Assembly: GCA_958510875.1 (NCBI GenBank)
Contig: OY294067.1
Location: 149,990,962-150,054,961, forward strand
DNA length: 64,000 bases
Direction: 5' to 3'
Source of the DNA: Endomychus coccineus
Taxonomy: Eukaryota; Arthropoda; Insecta; Coleoptera; Endomychidae
The notes beneath the pieces were generated by a model, which worked only from the letters and a program-made list of their open reading frames with translations, did not search any database and was not told where the DNA came from. Positions 13,550 to 24,171 of this stretch are shown here, in pieces; the first letter of the stretch is position 1; every line of letters starts with the position of its first letter. The position numbers were made by a program, and so were the translations under genes.

Positions 13550-13707
13550 CCGTGCATTGCGCCGAAATGTAAAACGGGTTACAAAAGTGTAAAGCAAGAA
13601 ACTTTTGTTTTTAAACTGCAGAAAGATGCAGAAATGCGAAGAAAGTGGATGCTTGCGATTCCAGATAGAAATCGTTTTAACGAGGTCTTTTGTGTACGTC
13701 ATGTATA
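13550..13707 (+). pseudogene. THAP-type zinc-finger exon fragment
   Basis: The plus-strand translation has C-x4-C (CIAPKC), then a Tyr-Lys-Ser, FVFKLQ, RRKW, and a closing C-x2-H (FCVRH). This is the C2CH layout and spacing of a THAP DNA-binding domain, the N-terminal domain of P transposases. No ATG precedes it in frame (ACG lies at the expected spot) and a stop follows. A donor-like AAGGTGAGT is at about 13730. It lies downstream of the catalytic exon and reads towards the right terminus, so the element is internally rearranged. A 33-base piece of this exon is repeated at 13800-13832. Confidence 0.7.
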
Positions 13708-14027
13708 ACGAAAGAGGGGAACTTATTTTTAAGGTGAGTAAAACATGTTGACAATAGTAACAGTTCTATTCCTCTCCCAAATCAGAATACTTAGTAACAC
13801 TGCTTGCGATTCCGGAAAGAAATCGTTTTACCGATCCAAGCGCTAGCTAGTGGCTGAGCGAGGGACTACGAGTTTGGCTACGCGTAAGAGACCCATGTCA
13901 AACATACGAGTGCCCAGACCTGTATGTACGACCGTGGAAGTAACTTAAGTGACAATTGCAGTCTTGAAAAAAGTGAGGTTATGAAGTATTGAAAGCCAAA
14001 ACGTCATATGACAAGGTTGGAGATATA

Positions 14028-14957
14028 CGAGGTTTGGCTATTAAATAACGAGACTGCTTCTGAAAATTTGTTTTATTTCAAGAATTATTCTACATCGAAT
14101 GCTCCTCTTCAATGTACTCCCCTCCCCTCACCAAACACCGTTCCATTCAATTTTTCCATTGGTCAAAGCTATGTTGGAAGTCTTCTTTTGTAAGAGCATT
14201 TCGGAGCTCCACCGATCTTCGCTTCACCTCTTCCATCGAATCGAACCGGGTTCCTTTTATGGCAGACTTGACTTTCGGAAACAAGAAAAAGTCACAGGAT
14301 GCTAAATCAGGCAAATACGGCGCGTGTTGGAGCACTGGAGTGCCTCCAGCGGCTGAATAACGCTTCATAGACAGCGCCTTATGGGCAGGTGCGATGTTGT
14401 TGTTGTTGGGACCAACTTTGCACAAACTTTCTTCATGTTCAACTCGTCATGTAAAATCTTTCTGACAGTTTATTTATCGGCGTTTACAGTCTCAGCAATC
14501 ATTCGAATGCTCATACGACGATCTTCGCGCACAATTTCATTGATTTTAGTCACTGTTTGCGGAGTTGAAACAAATACAGGTCGACCTGAACGTTGATCTT
14601 CTTCGGTGCTCTCTCGGCCTTCCGAAAACCGTTTATACCATTCGAAAACACGCGCACACGATAGATAATTCTCACCATAGGCCAACAAATTATAGCACTT
14701 AACAAGAAATTTCACATTGATCCGTTGTTCGTGTTTTTCGTCACACATTGTTATTGGCACGAGAAAAAAACACGTTCGCTTCTAACTTCTATAGAAAAAA
14801 TACTACTACAGCGACAAAAACATAACATAACATAACATATTTTCGTAATGGAATAGTAGACACTTCCGGTTATCCAACGCTGCATTCGTCCCCTCCCCCC
14901 TTCATCTCTAGGACGTCTTCTGGGCGCGTAGTCTCGTTATTTAATAGCCAGACCTCG
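14028..14957 (-). mobile_element. Internally deleted mariner element
   Basis: Inverted ends of about 28 bp begin CGAGGTTTGGCTATTAAAT and CGAGGTCTGGCTATTAAAT. The element is flanked by TA on both sides (14026-14027 and 14958-14959), the Tc1/mariner target duplication. At 930 bp it is shorter than a typical ~1.3-kb mariner. The transposase reads on the minus strand and lacks its middle. A short (CATAA)n run lies between the gene start and the right end, near 14820. Confidence 0.92.
14090..14760 (-). pseudogene. Mariner transposase with internal deletion
   Basis: The start is taken at 14760 (MPITMCDEKHEQ). The first ~97 residues are the mariner helix-turn-helix region, with VFEWYKRFSEGRES, DDQRSGRP-like and MSIRMIAE blocks, then a stop in NADK-stop-TVRKILHDELNMKKV. 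The sequence then jumps through an (AAC)n run into APAHKALS, TPVLQHAPYLPDLASCDFFLF, KGTRFDSMEEVK and FQHSFDQWKN. A CGA-to-TGA stop follows, with homology continuing to a TAG at 14090-14092. The central catalytic region with the first Asp is deleted and the frame changes across the junction. The enzyme is dead, but the ends could be mobilised in trans by an intact relative. Confidence 0.9.
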
Positions 14958-14959
14958 TA

Positions 14960-15984
14960 CTCAGATGCTAACTATGCATCCTGGAGAAGTGTATTGTTCT
15001 ACACATTCAATGATCATTGATAAGGACAGTTATATTTCTGTTGAAATATTGACATCTAAATTTTAAATAATGTTGAGAAAGGCCCAAAAGCAGATTGAGT
15101 GCTTACGCTTTCTAGGAGTTGTCTTTTTAAAGGGTTGACACTTCTTTTTCATCACTACTTTTTCAAGATTAATGATGTCTCGTGGGCAAAACACATTGAC
15201 TTTGACCTTAGAAAATGAAGTTTCAGTTGGAAATTTTTCATCAATTCATTGAAAAAATGTATAAACACGTAGTTACACAACTATTTTTTGTGTTATAAAT
15301 TGTTTTGAATGTTTGAATAACAAAAACTGATGTTATTCACAGTGTTTTTGGGCAGATTTCAATTCTGAAATTCCATTAACTTGATTTATTTATGGATACT
15401 ATAAGCAGATGCTTTCATTTTTTCAGTTACTAATAAATGTTTTACCATACACGTTCTTCTGAATTATCCCTCCAAAAACTTAGACGTATTTGTATTTAGA
15501 TAAAAGCTTGAAACCAACAGGCCACCAAAAAGGAAAAGCGCAAAATGCCGAACATGGATACTCTACAGAAACTACGTTGCTCATTACAACCGATGTTCAC
15601 GAAAGCACTGACTACTTTGGAGTAACGCTGTACCTTATAGGACAGCGTTGAAAGAAAGGCAAACATAATTTCATATAATTGACAAACACATCAGTGATTT
15701 GATGTTGGTCAATAATGCTGAAGAAGAGAATCTCACGATCGGATACAAGGGTAGATCTAGTTGTGAGGAAAGGTTGTGCAGCTGCAGAAAGTCGGTGAAA
15801 AATATACTACATTGTGTTACGTAAGTACTAATGAGTTAAGACAATATGAACTCCCTAAAATATATTGGGTGATAATATTAAAGAATGGTTAGCAGGCTGA
15901 GGCATTTTAAGCAAATTCAAGAAAAATAAACCCTACCTGCTGACAAATTCTATTATTCACATCAATTCACCATGAAAAACTTTG
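14960..15984. other. No gene recognised
   Basis: AT-rich spacer with no coding signal that I can name. Confidence 0.6.
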
Positions 15985-16520
15985 TATCCTTTTGAATTTT
16001 CTGAATTATGAAGATAACTTACATAATTGAACATAGGATTATAAAGATTATTAAACGTAAAACATTGAACCATAGGCGGGATTCGAACCCACATTACTGC
16101 ATGTCTAATTCAGGATGTTTACCAATTACACCACTTTGGTCCCGTCAGAATCTTATATTTTTGTCAATATAAATCTCTGAAAGGATAGTAGATCATTGAT
16201 GAACACAATGCGATTCGATGCCCTACCATAGATCAACTATTCACGCACATTCATCTGAAGTTCAGTCGTTTTGAAGTGAGGATTGTAGTTTAGAGTATTA
16301 CCATGATTGGCAATTACTCGACAGTACTTATTCAATGACAGCATCCCAGTTCTTATATATTTCCATAGAACTGACTGAGAAATGCTCTGGCTCGATTATG
16401 AACAAGTTTAAAGTTTCTTTGCCTAATTGGCCACAATTTCGTGTAGGTACATTAAGAGATATAGAATTAAATTTTCTGAATTATGAAGATAACTCGGATA
16501 ATTTAACATAGCATCATAAA
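15985..16520. repeat. Dispersed repeat containing a tRNA-like core, copy 1
   Basis: The unit is shared with 33580-34140. It begins and ends with related sequence (TTCTGAATTATGAAGATAA at about 16000 and 16475). The middle holds a tRNA-like segment and a conserved block with GATCATTGATGAACAC and GACAGCATCCC. Short direct repeats at both ends suggest a tandem or dimeric arrangement. A PLE-C 3' end follows immediately. Confidence 0.6.
16067..16143 (-). ncRNA. tRNA-like sequence (SINE head or tRNA pseudogene)
   Basis: On the minus strand there is an internal A-box-like TGGTGTAATTGGTAA and a perfect B box, GGTTCGAATCC. GGACCA at the 5' side can pair with TGGTTC at the 3' side as an acceptor stem. 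The T arm (GGG-TTCGAAT-CCC) is intact but the anticodon arm is poor. A second, better-folded copy is at 33710-33783. Because both copies share long flanking sequence, this is most likely part of a SINE-like repeat, not a functional tRNA gene. Confidence 0.6.
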
Positions 16521-16549
16521 GATGACTAAACATGGAACATTGATTATTT

Positions 16550-17422
16550 AAACCAGAAAAGTATTTTTACTGAACTAGAAAGCAGCGTACCTTTCAAGAA
16601 GATAACCCATTCTGCTTATTCCATCCCTTGTAAAGATTGCAAAAAGGTATACATCGGCCCATCTTTCCAATTCCTCGATAAAAGATTGAATGAGCACAAA
16701 CATACCAAAAATTCATCCACTGCAATTAGTAAACATTCAAAATATATTAACCATTGATTCGACAACAACAATATAAAAATTATTATTAATATTAGAAAAT
16801 ATACAAATTAAAAAAAAAACAATTGAGTTAATGACAGAATAGTTTCCAAACTTTCAGAACTATACAATAATCTAATTTAATTTAACCGAATTCTAATATT
16901 TTTAAGTACCACTTCCTATTGTCTATTTAAAATTCAACCTAAAATAGATAACGTATTATGTATCATATATGAATAACAGTTTTGAGGTTAGATTCCATAG
17001 AATTATCTTGAGCTTGATTATTTGTTGATAGTAGAAATGAGAGGTTAATCATGGAAGTCATAATCATAGATATTTAGAATTCCATATTCTTGAAATAATG
17101 TCTTATATTTATCTCTATTCTATTCATTGGTAATTAGCCATACATTACTCTTTCACCCGATACAATGTCTTCTGCAGTTTTAATTGGATGTCAAAAACAC
17201 AAATCGGCTGCAGACGCGTTTCATTAATCGAAATCATCTATTCTTTCCTGAATTACATGGAAGCACTGAGTGACAAAACAATTTTTGATAAAAATAAGAA
17301 AGTATTAACGAAACGTCAGAAGAAGAGAGTTGCTTTCATTCTATTTTCAGTCATATTTAAGATCCAGCATACCAAGAAAAAACATACATTCGAGAATATA
17401 AATAAAAGAATTTACATACATA
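16550..17422 (+). mobile_element. Penelope-like element C (PLE-C), 3' end
   Basis: The C-terminal GIY-YIG nuclease remnant is followed by a 3' region of about 600 bp. That region matches, in reverse complement, 31850-32390. It ends with AATAAAAGAATTTACAT, the edge sequence that borders the (TA)n tracts at 31-38 kb. The RT is not present here. Confidence 0.65.
16590..16757 (+). pseudogene. GIY-YIG endonuclease remnant of PLE-C
   Basis: The plus frame reads AYSIPCKDCKKVYIGPS, then LDKRLNEHKHTKNSS and SKHSKYINH before a stop. A Y-x-IPC-x2-C-x4-YIG block followed by R-x3-H is the conserved start of the GIY-YIG domain that Penelope-like elements carry after their RT. The fragment is about 55 residues and lacks the second half of the domain. 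GETGR, expected after YIG, is replaced by GPSFQ, so the nuclease is inactive. Confidence 0.7.
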
Positions 17423-18645
17423 CAGGGTGTCCCAGGTTTTAGTAGCAGAACTTCGATGGTCGATAGAATATCTGATTTTGAGAAGAAAAGTTCCTATTAA
17501 CGTATATGCACAGACGCTTAATTTTTGAGATATAGTGTGTTGATTTTTATACAAAATTTCTTAGTTTTGCTTGTATCTCCGAAGATAATCAAGATGTCTC
17601 GAATAAATTTGGTATCATGAATTCGTCGATAGACTACCACATTTTCGCATAATTTGAGACCGGTATTACTTCCAGTGGCGTAGATATAGGAATTTGATAA
17701 CAATAAATAGACCCGAAAAATGTTATCACCCTGTAAAGACTACTTTTTAGGAAAAAACTTCGATGCAGAATTCAAACCTAAGCAAATGGAGTCTCCTGAT
17801 ATTTCTTCGTACCTGGCACCGTTTCACGACAAATTTGATTTTTGGGATCAATTACCACCACCATGAAAATCGGATGAAAATTGGAAAAAGGTTTTCGTTG
17901 AAGTTAGGAGATCTATTGTACGACGTTGTGAACTATGTAGACGAGAAAATGGGAATAATTTTGCACAATTTCCTCAAATATAATACACAAAATTTAGTAA
18001 ATGGTGTCTTGTTAACTCTTTTTGGTGAACTTACTATGAATTAAAGTACCTACATTGTAGTTATCTGGTTTGAACATTTTTGAAAATAAAAATTTCTTGT
18101 TAGGCCTTTCTTTAAAATATATCACTGTAGAGATTAGAAAATTCAGCTTATTTAATTTTTTTTCACTCAACGACGCTCTTTAATTCAAGGTTCCTCTTTT
18201 TCCAATTTTCATCCGATTTTCATGGTGGTGGTAATTAATCACAAAAATTAAATTTGCCGTGAAACGGTACCGAATACGAAGAACTATCAGGAGACCCTAT
18301 TTGCTTAGATTCAGATTCTGCATCGAAGTTTGTTCCTAAAAATTAGTCTTTACAGGGTGATAACACTTCTCGGGTCTATTTATTGTTATTAAATACCTAT
18401 ATCTACGTCACTGGAAGCAATAATGTTCTCAAATTGAGTGCAAATATGTTAATTTATCTACGCATCCACGGTACCAAATTTCATTCAGATATCTTGATTA
18501 TCTTCGGAGATACAAACAAACTTAAGAATTTTTTTATAAAATTCAACACCACCCTCAAAATCAAGCGTCTGTGCTGGAACTTTTCTCTCAAAATCAAATT
18601 TTCGATCGACTGTAAAGCTCTGCTACTATAACCTGGGTCACCCTA
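17423..18645. mobile_element. Fold-back DNA element FB1, copy 1
   Basis: The ends, CAGGGTGTCCCAGG and its inverted counterpart, are flanked by TA (17421-17422 and 18646-18647). Both arms of about 500 bp carry the same sequence inverted: GTAGCAGAACTTC near the tips, then ACAGACGC, ATCTCCGAAGATAA, and GGTGGTGGTAATT near the middle. A unique spacer separates them. The TA duplication and termini fit a non-autonomous Tc1/mariner-type element. The 93-codon open frame at 17763-18044 spans arm and spacer and matches no protein I recognise. A second copy lies at 48786-49982. Confidence 0.85.
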
Positions 18646-18959
18646 TACAGGGTGTTTCAGTTTTTTCGTTCACAACTTTGTCATACGGTAGAACTTCTGA
18701 AAATAATAGGGGTCTTTCATATACATTTTTTCTCTAAATCACTTCGTTTCCGAGATACAGGGTGTTGGAATTATGAAAAACCATAAAAATTCTCTTCATT
18801 ATCTTCTAAACGAGACGAAAATTTTTGGTTCAAACTTGGTACACTTCAGTTTTACTGAATGTTAAATTTCTTTGGTTACAAATTGTTCTTGAGACAAATA
18901 TAATAGCGTAGATATGAGGTTTTATACGTAGTTAAGCCCTTAAACTTCTATACAAATTT

Positions 18960-19690
18960 GGAAACTTTGACTTATTTTATAAAAAAAGTGTTCTTGATAA
19001 ATTCCACTTAGAGGCTTCCTATTCGAGCTATTTTGATTTTTCTAATCAGTGTCATCTTATGGAATTTCTTTTGAAAGGCTATTTAAAACGTAAGAAAATA
19101 TTTAAATATCTATTCATTGGTAACGATGAAGAATAATTCATATTTAATGCTCAAAATGAGTCATCTACTCCAACGCAACGCTGACATAGATTTCTCAACG
19201 ATCTTCTTGTTCGATTTAACATTTTATTATTAATTTTACCTCAAGCTCTTCGGATACGATGAAGTTGATCTTCTCTATTATGAACGGGCGTGGCATAATT
19301 TTATCTCTCAATTAATCCCAAGCAAAAAAGTTCAGAGGATATAGGTCAGGTGATGGAGGAGGCCATGCAACTGGACCACCTCTACAAATCCATCTTTCAC
19401 CATATATCCTATTTAACCATTCTCGTACTGGACAGCCATCCAATTTCATCCATGCTTTTGTTCCCTCATTGTGTAGTGCCTTCGTGATTAGTTCACAAAA
19501 ATTCGAAAAATGCAGCGGCCGTTAGTATGTCTGCTTAAACGTTTGGGCAAAAATACTGTTTTTGTAAATGCCAAACAAGACGTTGACACTGAATTTTTCC
19601 TGGAAATTCCTAGATCCTGTACCATGAGTTTTCATGTTTTCATTTGCACATAAACGTGAATTGGGAAAATTAGTAATTCCACGTCTGTAT
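18960..19690 (-). pseudogene. Tc1/mariner transposase 3' half, left arm of FB2
   Basis: The minus-strand translation contains KFSVNVLFGIYKNSIF, DGCPVREWLNRIYGERWI, RGGPVAWPPPSPDLYPL and FFAWD. This is the RGGP-WP-RSPDL-PLDFF-WG block of mariner-superfamily transposases. The third catalytic acidic residue (PLD in relatives) reads PLN here and the following Trp-Gly is disrupted, with stops downstream. The helix-turn-helix and first catalytic Asp are missing. Confidence 0.75.
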
Positions 19691-19699
19691 AGAATGTGC

Positions 19700-20235
19700 T
19701 TCATCTGTACACAATATTTGTTGGAGAAAGTTTTCGTGGTTGTTCAGTTTCTTATGGCCAATTAAAAACACATCATGGTACAAGATGTATGAATTTTCAA
19801 GAAGAATTCAATGTCAATGTTTGGCTTGGCATCTACGAAAACAACATTTTTGGCCCATACGTTTTACATTTTCAGAATTTCCGGAAACTAATCACGAAGA
19901 CACCACACAATGCGGTGAAAAATGCATGAATACAATTGGATGGCTGTCCAGTAAGAGAATGGCTGAATAGGAAGTACGGTGAAAGATGAATTGGTAGAGG
20001 TGGTCCAGTTGCATGGCCTCCTCGATCACCTGACCTCTATCCTTTGGAATTTTTTGCTTGGGGTTATTTGAAAGATAAAATTATGCCACGCCAGTTTATA
20101 ATAGAGAAGATCTACTGGATTGTATTCCAAGAGCTTGTGTTGAAATAAATAATAAAATGTAAATTCGAACAAGAAGTTCGTTGAGAAATCAATGTCGCCG
20201 TTGCGTTGAAGTAAATGGATCATTTTAAGCATTTT
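19700..20235 (+). pseudogene. Tc1/mariner transposase 3' half, right arm of FB2
   Basis: The plus-strand mirror of the left arm reads EFNVNVWLGIYENNIFGP, DGCPVREWLNRKYGER-stop, IGRGGPVAWPPRSPDL, YPLEFFAWGYLKDKI. A TGA replaces the Trp seen in the left arm and the third catalytic Asp has become Glu. Frameshifts separate the blocks. The two arms carry different lesions, so they have diverged since the palindrome formed. Confidence 0.78.
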
Positions 20236-20760
20236 TTATGAATTATTTTTCATCGTTACCAATAAATAGGAATTTCAATATTTTCTTACGTTTTAAATAG
20301 CTTTTCAAAAAAAATTCCATAAGATAACCCTGATTAGAAATAGCTCGAACAAGAAGCCTCCAAGTGAAATTTATCACGAACACTTTTTCATAGAAAATTA
20401 ATCAAATTTTCTGTATTTGTTTTGAATAATTATTTATACCGATTGGCGTAGAAGTTTGAGGTGTTTAAATGCGTACAAAACCCCATAACTACACTACTGT
20501 AATTGTCTCAAGAACATTCTGTAACCAGAAAAATTTATCATACAGCAAAACTGAAGTTCACCAAGTTCGAACTGAAAATCCCCATTTGTTCAGAAGATAA
20601 TCGAGAAAATGTAATAATTTTTCAAAACTTCAACACCCTGTAGCTCGGAAACGAAGTGATTTAGAGAAAAATTGTATATGAAAGACCCCTATTATTTTCA
20701 GAAGTTCTATCGCTTATTGAAGTTATGAACGAAAAAACTGAAATACCCTGCATATGTATA

Positions 20761-21195
20761 CAGGGTGAGTCAGTTTTTTGTAGACAAACTTCAACAGGAT
20801 ATAGAACAGATGTTTTGAAGGAGAAAATTCCTCAAAAACATATGTCGTAGAATGCTTCGTTTTCGAGATACAGGATGTTGAAATTGAAAAACAAATTTCG
20901 TTTTTTGCAAATATCTCCGGAACCGTTCATCGTACAGGAAACAGCTTTTGTGAGCATTTTCTACTCATAGCAAGCTATGTTCTGGGTGGTAAAAAATTTC
21001 TTTTCAGTCATAATTGGTGAAGATTTTGAAGGGGTAGTGGTGTTTTTCTCTCCAGCTTCTACGCCACTGGAAAAAGTACGGTTTTGAGACAACCATTTGA
21101 ACCGCCAATATTTAGAGAAAGGGAACAAGAACAACCAATGTATAAAAACAAACAATGATGTTTAGTATAATAAAATTTGTAACCAAAATAAAGGA
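20761..21195. mobile_element. One end of a third CAGGGTG-type element
   Basis: Directly after a TATA, the string CAGGGTGAGTCAGTTTTTTG opens. It is followed by text typical of this group, TTTTCGAGATACAGG. I find no matching inverted end before the poly(A) tail of the neighbouring retrotransposon at about 21210, so this is probably a truncated copy. Confidence 0.5.
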
Positions 21196-21203
21196 GTGGA
21201 CAT

Positions 21204-24171
21204 TTTTTTTTCTTTCACTTATTTAAAGGCATTCAGATCAATCAATTAGTTCATGAATATCATGTCTTGAAGTGTGCTTCAGACAGTTTTTCATTTGTTT
21301 CTTGATGAGTGGCAGTGAGTGTATGGTAAGAATATACTCTTTGTATATATCTGGAAATGCATTATATGCTTTACTATATAAGTAAGTGTACGTTGGCCAA
21401 TGGATTTTTTGGGTGAGCGGAATTTTTAAATTCAGATGTTGTTTACTGCGGGTACAATATTTGTGGTCCACCTTATTCAGGAGAGTTTGTCGATTTTTGA
21501 ATGTGAAAATGAGAAGATTATAAGCATAACTCTGCCTAATATCAAGGATTGTGGTTTCTTGAAAAAGTAAATTGGTAGAATAGATTTTCTTCTTGAAAAT
21601 TATCTTGATAATTCTTTTTTGTATAACATCCAATTTCCTTAGATGATTTTTTGTTGTTCCACCTCATGCTAATATTCCATATTGGAGACGACTCTCCACA
21701 AGGGCGAAGTAAAGAATTTCCAGATAAGTTACGTTTAAAATATTCCGTGAGTATCCGAATTTATACATTAAAGGTCTTAGTGTTCTTGTGATATTGTTTA
21801 TGTGAACATCCCAATGTAACTGAGAGTCTATAATGACACCCATGTATTTACAATTGCTTTTTCCTCTAATTTCACATTCGTCATCTCCACTGGTTATTTT
21901 CAAGTTCTCGTATGTTGGAAGATTATTTTTGTATCTTGTAAAGGGGAGAAAAAATGTTTCATTGTAATTAATAGTTAATTGCTTGTGTAAGAACCATTTG
22001 GTTATTTTTTCCAGGTCTTTTTCTGCTTTGTGTCTTAGAGCTGTCCAGGTACTGTCGGAGTAGATTATGGCTGTATCATCAGCGAAACTGATAATTTTGC
22101 CTGTGGTGTGCAATGAGAAGAGATTATCCACATATAAGGAGAACAGGAGTGGTCCCAATACTGTCCCCTGAGGTACACCGAACTCAACCTTCTTCGTTTT
22201 GTACTCTCACCGTCTGAGTTCCATTTGTTAGGTAGCTCTCAAGTAATTTTAGTGGCGTTCCGCGCATTCCAGCATCCTCCAAGGCCTCCAGCAGCTGCGT
22301 ATGGGATACAGTATCAAATGCCTTGGCAAGGTCCAGGAAAACACACAGACAGGGTGTTGTTTTATTGATTTCTTTATATACCAGGCTCGTCAAAGCAGCG
22401 ATTGCGTCTGTAGTTGATACACCCTCCTTGAATCCAAACTGGCTAGTACTTATGACATTATATTTATGGAAAATGAAGTAATTTGGATTTTTAGTAATTT
22501 TTCAAATATTTTTGCGAAAGTACTAATCAATGAAATAGGTCTATAGCTAGTGAGATTTTTCTTTTCTCCATTTTTGTATATGGGTATAATAATAGCTTTT
22601 TTGAACTCTAATGGACATTCACCCTCTGCAAAAATATTATTTATGAGATGAGTAAGAAGTGGTGCAATGACGGTACTAATTGCTTGGACAAATTCAGCTT
22701 GTATTCCATCCTCTCCACTACTTTTTTTGTTCTTTAGGTTTTTAATTACTTCTATGACATCTTCCACTTCAATAGAACAAAGAAAAAATTAATTTTTGAG
22801 TTTGATTCTTACTTGAGACGGGCTAACAGGCTTAACTATTTTTTTGGCAAGGTTTCCACCAATTCCAGTGAAAAAACTAATGAATTCGTGGGCAATTTTA
22901 TTCACGTCTGTTAAGTTTTCACCTGTCTGTGAAATTATTCCTGAAATATCATCGTTCCTCTGTTTTCCATGTATGTGATTCAGCACTTGCCACAGTTTTT
23001 TGGTATTTTTTTGATTTTCAAAAAATTTCTGCTTGTAGAAATTTATTTTAGAGCTTTTGATTATTTTGTCTGTAATTTTCCTATAAATAAGGAATGCCTC
23101 TTTCTTCGCTATGTTGTACAGGATTTTTTTATGGTCTGCATGAAGTTTATTTCTCTGGTTAATTGAATTTAATATTCCTTGAGTTATCCACTCTTCCCTC
23201 TCGATTTCCTGGCGCCTAATTTTAATAGTGTTAGTTTCAATTGAATGGTTAAGTGTATCTAACAGAAGTTTAGTTTTTGTGTTCACATTCTGTTCTTCGT
23301 AGAATAAACTTCAGTCGTGAGTTTTTATGTTTTCGGATAATTTTTTATAATTTATATTTTTAACTACATGCTTTGTTTGGTTTTCACGAGGGCTTGTCAA
23401 ACAAGAAGGAATAAACGCAATAGAAGCTCTGTGATCCGTAATTTCTGTGTCAAGGACTATACCCGCACAAGCATCCCGAATATTAAGTGTTTTGGTGGAG
23501 AAATAAATATGATCGAGACAGCTACGAGCATCCCCTTGCACCCTTGTGTATTTGCTTATTAAGGACACAAAGTTGTACTCAGCAAGAATATCTAGATATT
23601 CAGAGGCCACGTCAGTGTCAGATTTAATATTAATGTTAAAATCGCCTTATAGTGAGTGATTTTCGATTTTTAGATTATTTTTTGTTTCTTTCATGTAGGT
23701 GTTTAGGTCACTGATGAATTCTTCTACCTTTACAGGCGGCGATTTGTAAATTGACGTTATTATTAAAGAGGCATGGTTTTCTGAGCTTACTCTAGATAGG
23801 ATGGCCCTGCATTGACCAATCTGTACAATGTTATTACTGTATGATATATTACTCCTAATATATATAATAACTCCATCACTCTTGTTTATATTACCTTCAT
23901 TAAAAAACAAATCATAACCATCCAACTGTAACATAGTACAATCAATCTGGTTGGAGGTATCTGTTGAGATTATAAAATCGAATGAAAAGTTTAATTGGGA
24001 TAGAAACACTTCCAAAGGCTCCAGATTTTTATTTACACTACAAATATTTTGGTTAAGAATTTTAATATCACTACTTTTTCCATTTTGGTAGAGATTGTTT
24101 AGTTCATCTATGGATTGTAGTTTGTGAGTATTAAAATCGAAGAAATTTACATCCTTTATATATGGATCCAT
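21204..24171 (-). mobile_element. Nearly full-length non-LTR retrotransposon (APE + RT), broken
   Basis: A ~2.9-kb minus-strand element starts with an apurinic-endonuclease-like domain near 24171, continues through a complete RT, and ends with an A-rich tail at about 21216-21204. The pieces are collinear but fall in several frames. It belongs to the jockey/CR1-like APE group; I cannot fix the clade by eye. The 5' end beyond 24171 was not determined. Confidence 0.85.
21238..24171 (-). pseudogene. Endonuclease/reverse transcriptase ORF, interrupted
   Basis: Order on the minus strand: an APE domain (24171-23311) with KILNQNICSV, SDGVIIYIRS, GDFNIN and SCLDHIYFS...ITDHRAS (SDH-type motif). Next is a linker with RNKLHADH (23286-22789). 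Then come RT blocks: KNKKSSGEDGIQAEF, IIPIYKNGEKKNLTSYRPI (22767-22450); CVFLDLAKAFDTVSH with the motif A Asp (22393-22184); MGPLLFSLYVDNL and FADDTAII (22158-21664); and the C-terminal tail to 21238. The breaks lie near 23640, 23300, 22780, 22420, 22170 and 21640. Both catalytic boxes, FDT and FADD, are still intact. The usual ETW of the APE domain reads DTS. Confidence 0.88.

Larger units (their letters stand above)
12002..13936 (+). mobile_element. P-element-type DNA transposon, rearranged and non-autonomous
   Basis: The ends are a 23-bp perfect inverted repeat starting CACGGTCGTACATACAGGTC (12002-12024 and 13914-13936). They are flanked by an exact 8-bp direct duplication, GAAGTAAC (11994-12001 and 13937-13944). 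Eight-base target duplications and ends beginning CA are hallmarks of P elements. A second inverted pair of 32 bp lies inside at 12161-12192 and 13455-13486, recalling the subterminal repeats of this superfamily. Inside are a transposase exon and a THAP-like zinc-finger exon, but in the wrong order (catalytic exon first). At about 1.9 kb it is shorter than a full P element. Confidence 0.9.
18648..20750. mobile_element. Fold-back DNA element FB2, palindromic Tc1/mariner derivative
   Basis: The ends CAGGGTGTTTCAGTTTTTTC and its inverse (20727-20750) enclose two ~1-kb arms meeting near 19697. The left TA is shared with FB1; the right TA has become CA. Each arm encodes, reading outward, the 3' half of one transposase gene (next entries). 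The element is therefore a head-to-head duplicate of the gene's 3' half with the 5' half lost. Confidence 0.82.

Noticed and set aside
14099..14596. Plus-strand open frames across the mariner
   Set aside because: They are antisense to the clearly homologous minus-strand transposase.
16067..16143. A functional nuclear tRNA gene
   Set aside because: The anticodon arm is poor and the copy at 33.7 kb shares long flanks on both sides, so a repeat-borne tRNA-like sequence fits better.
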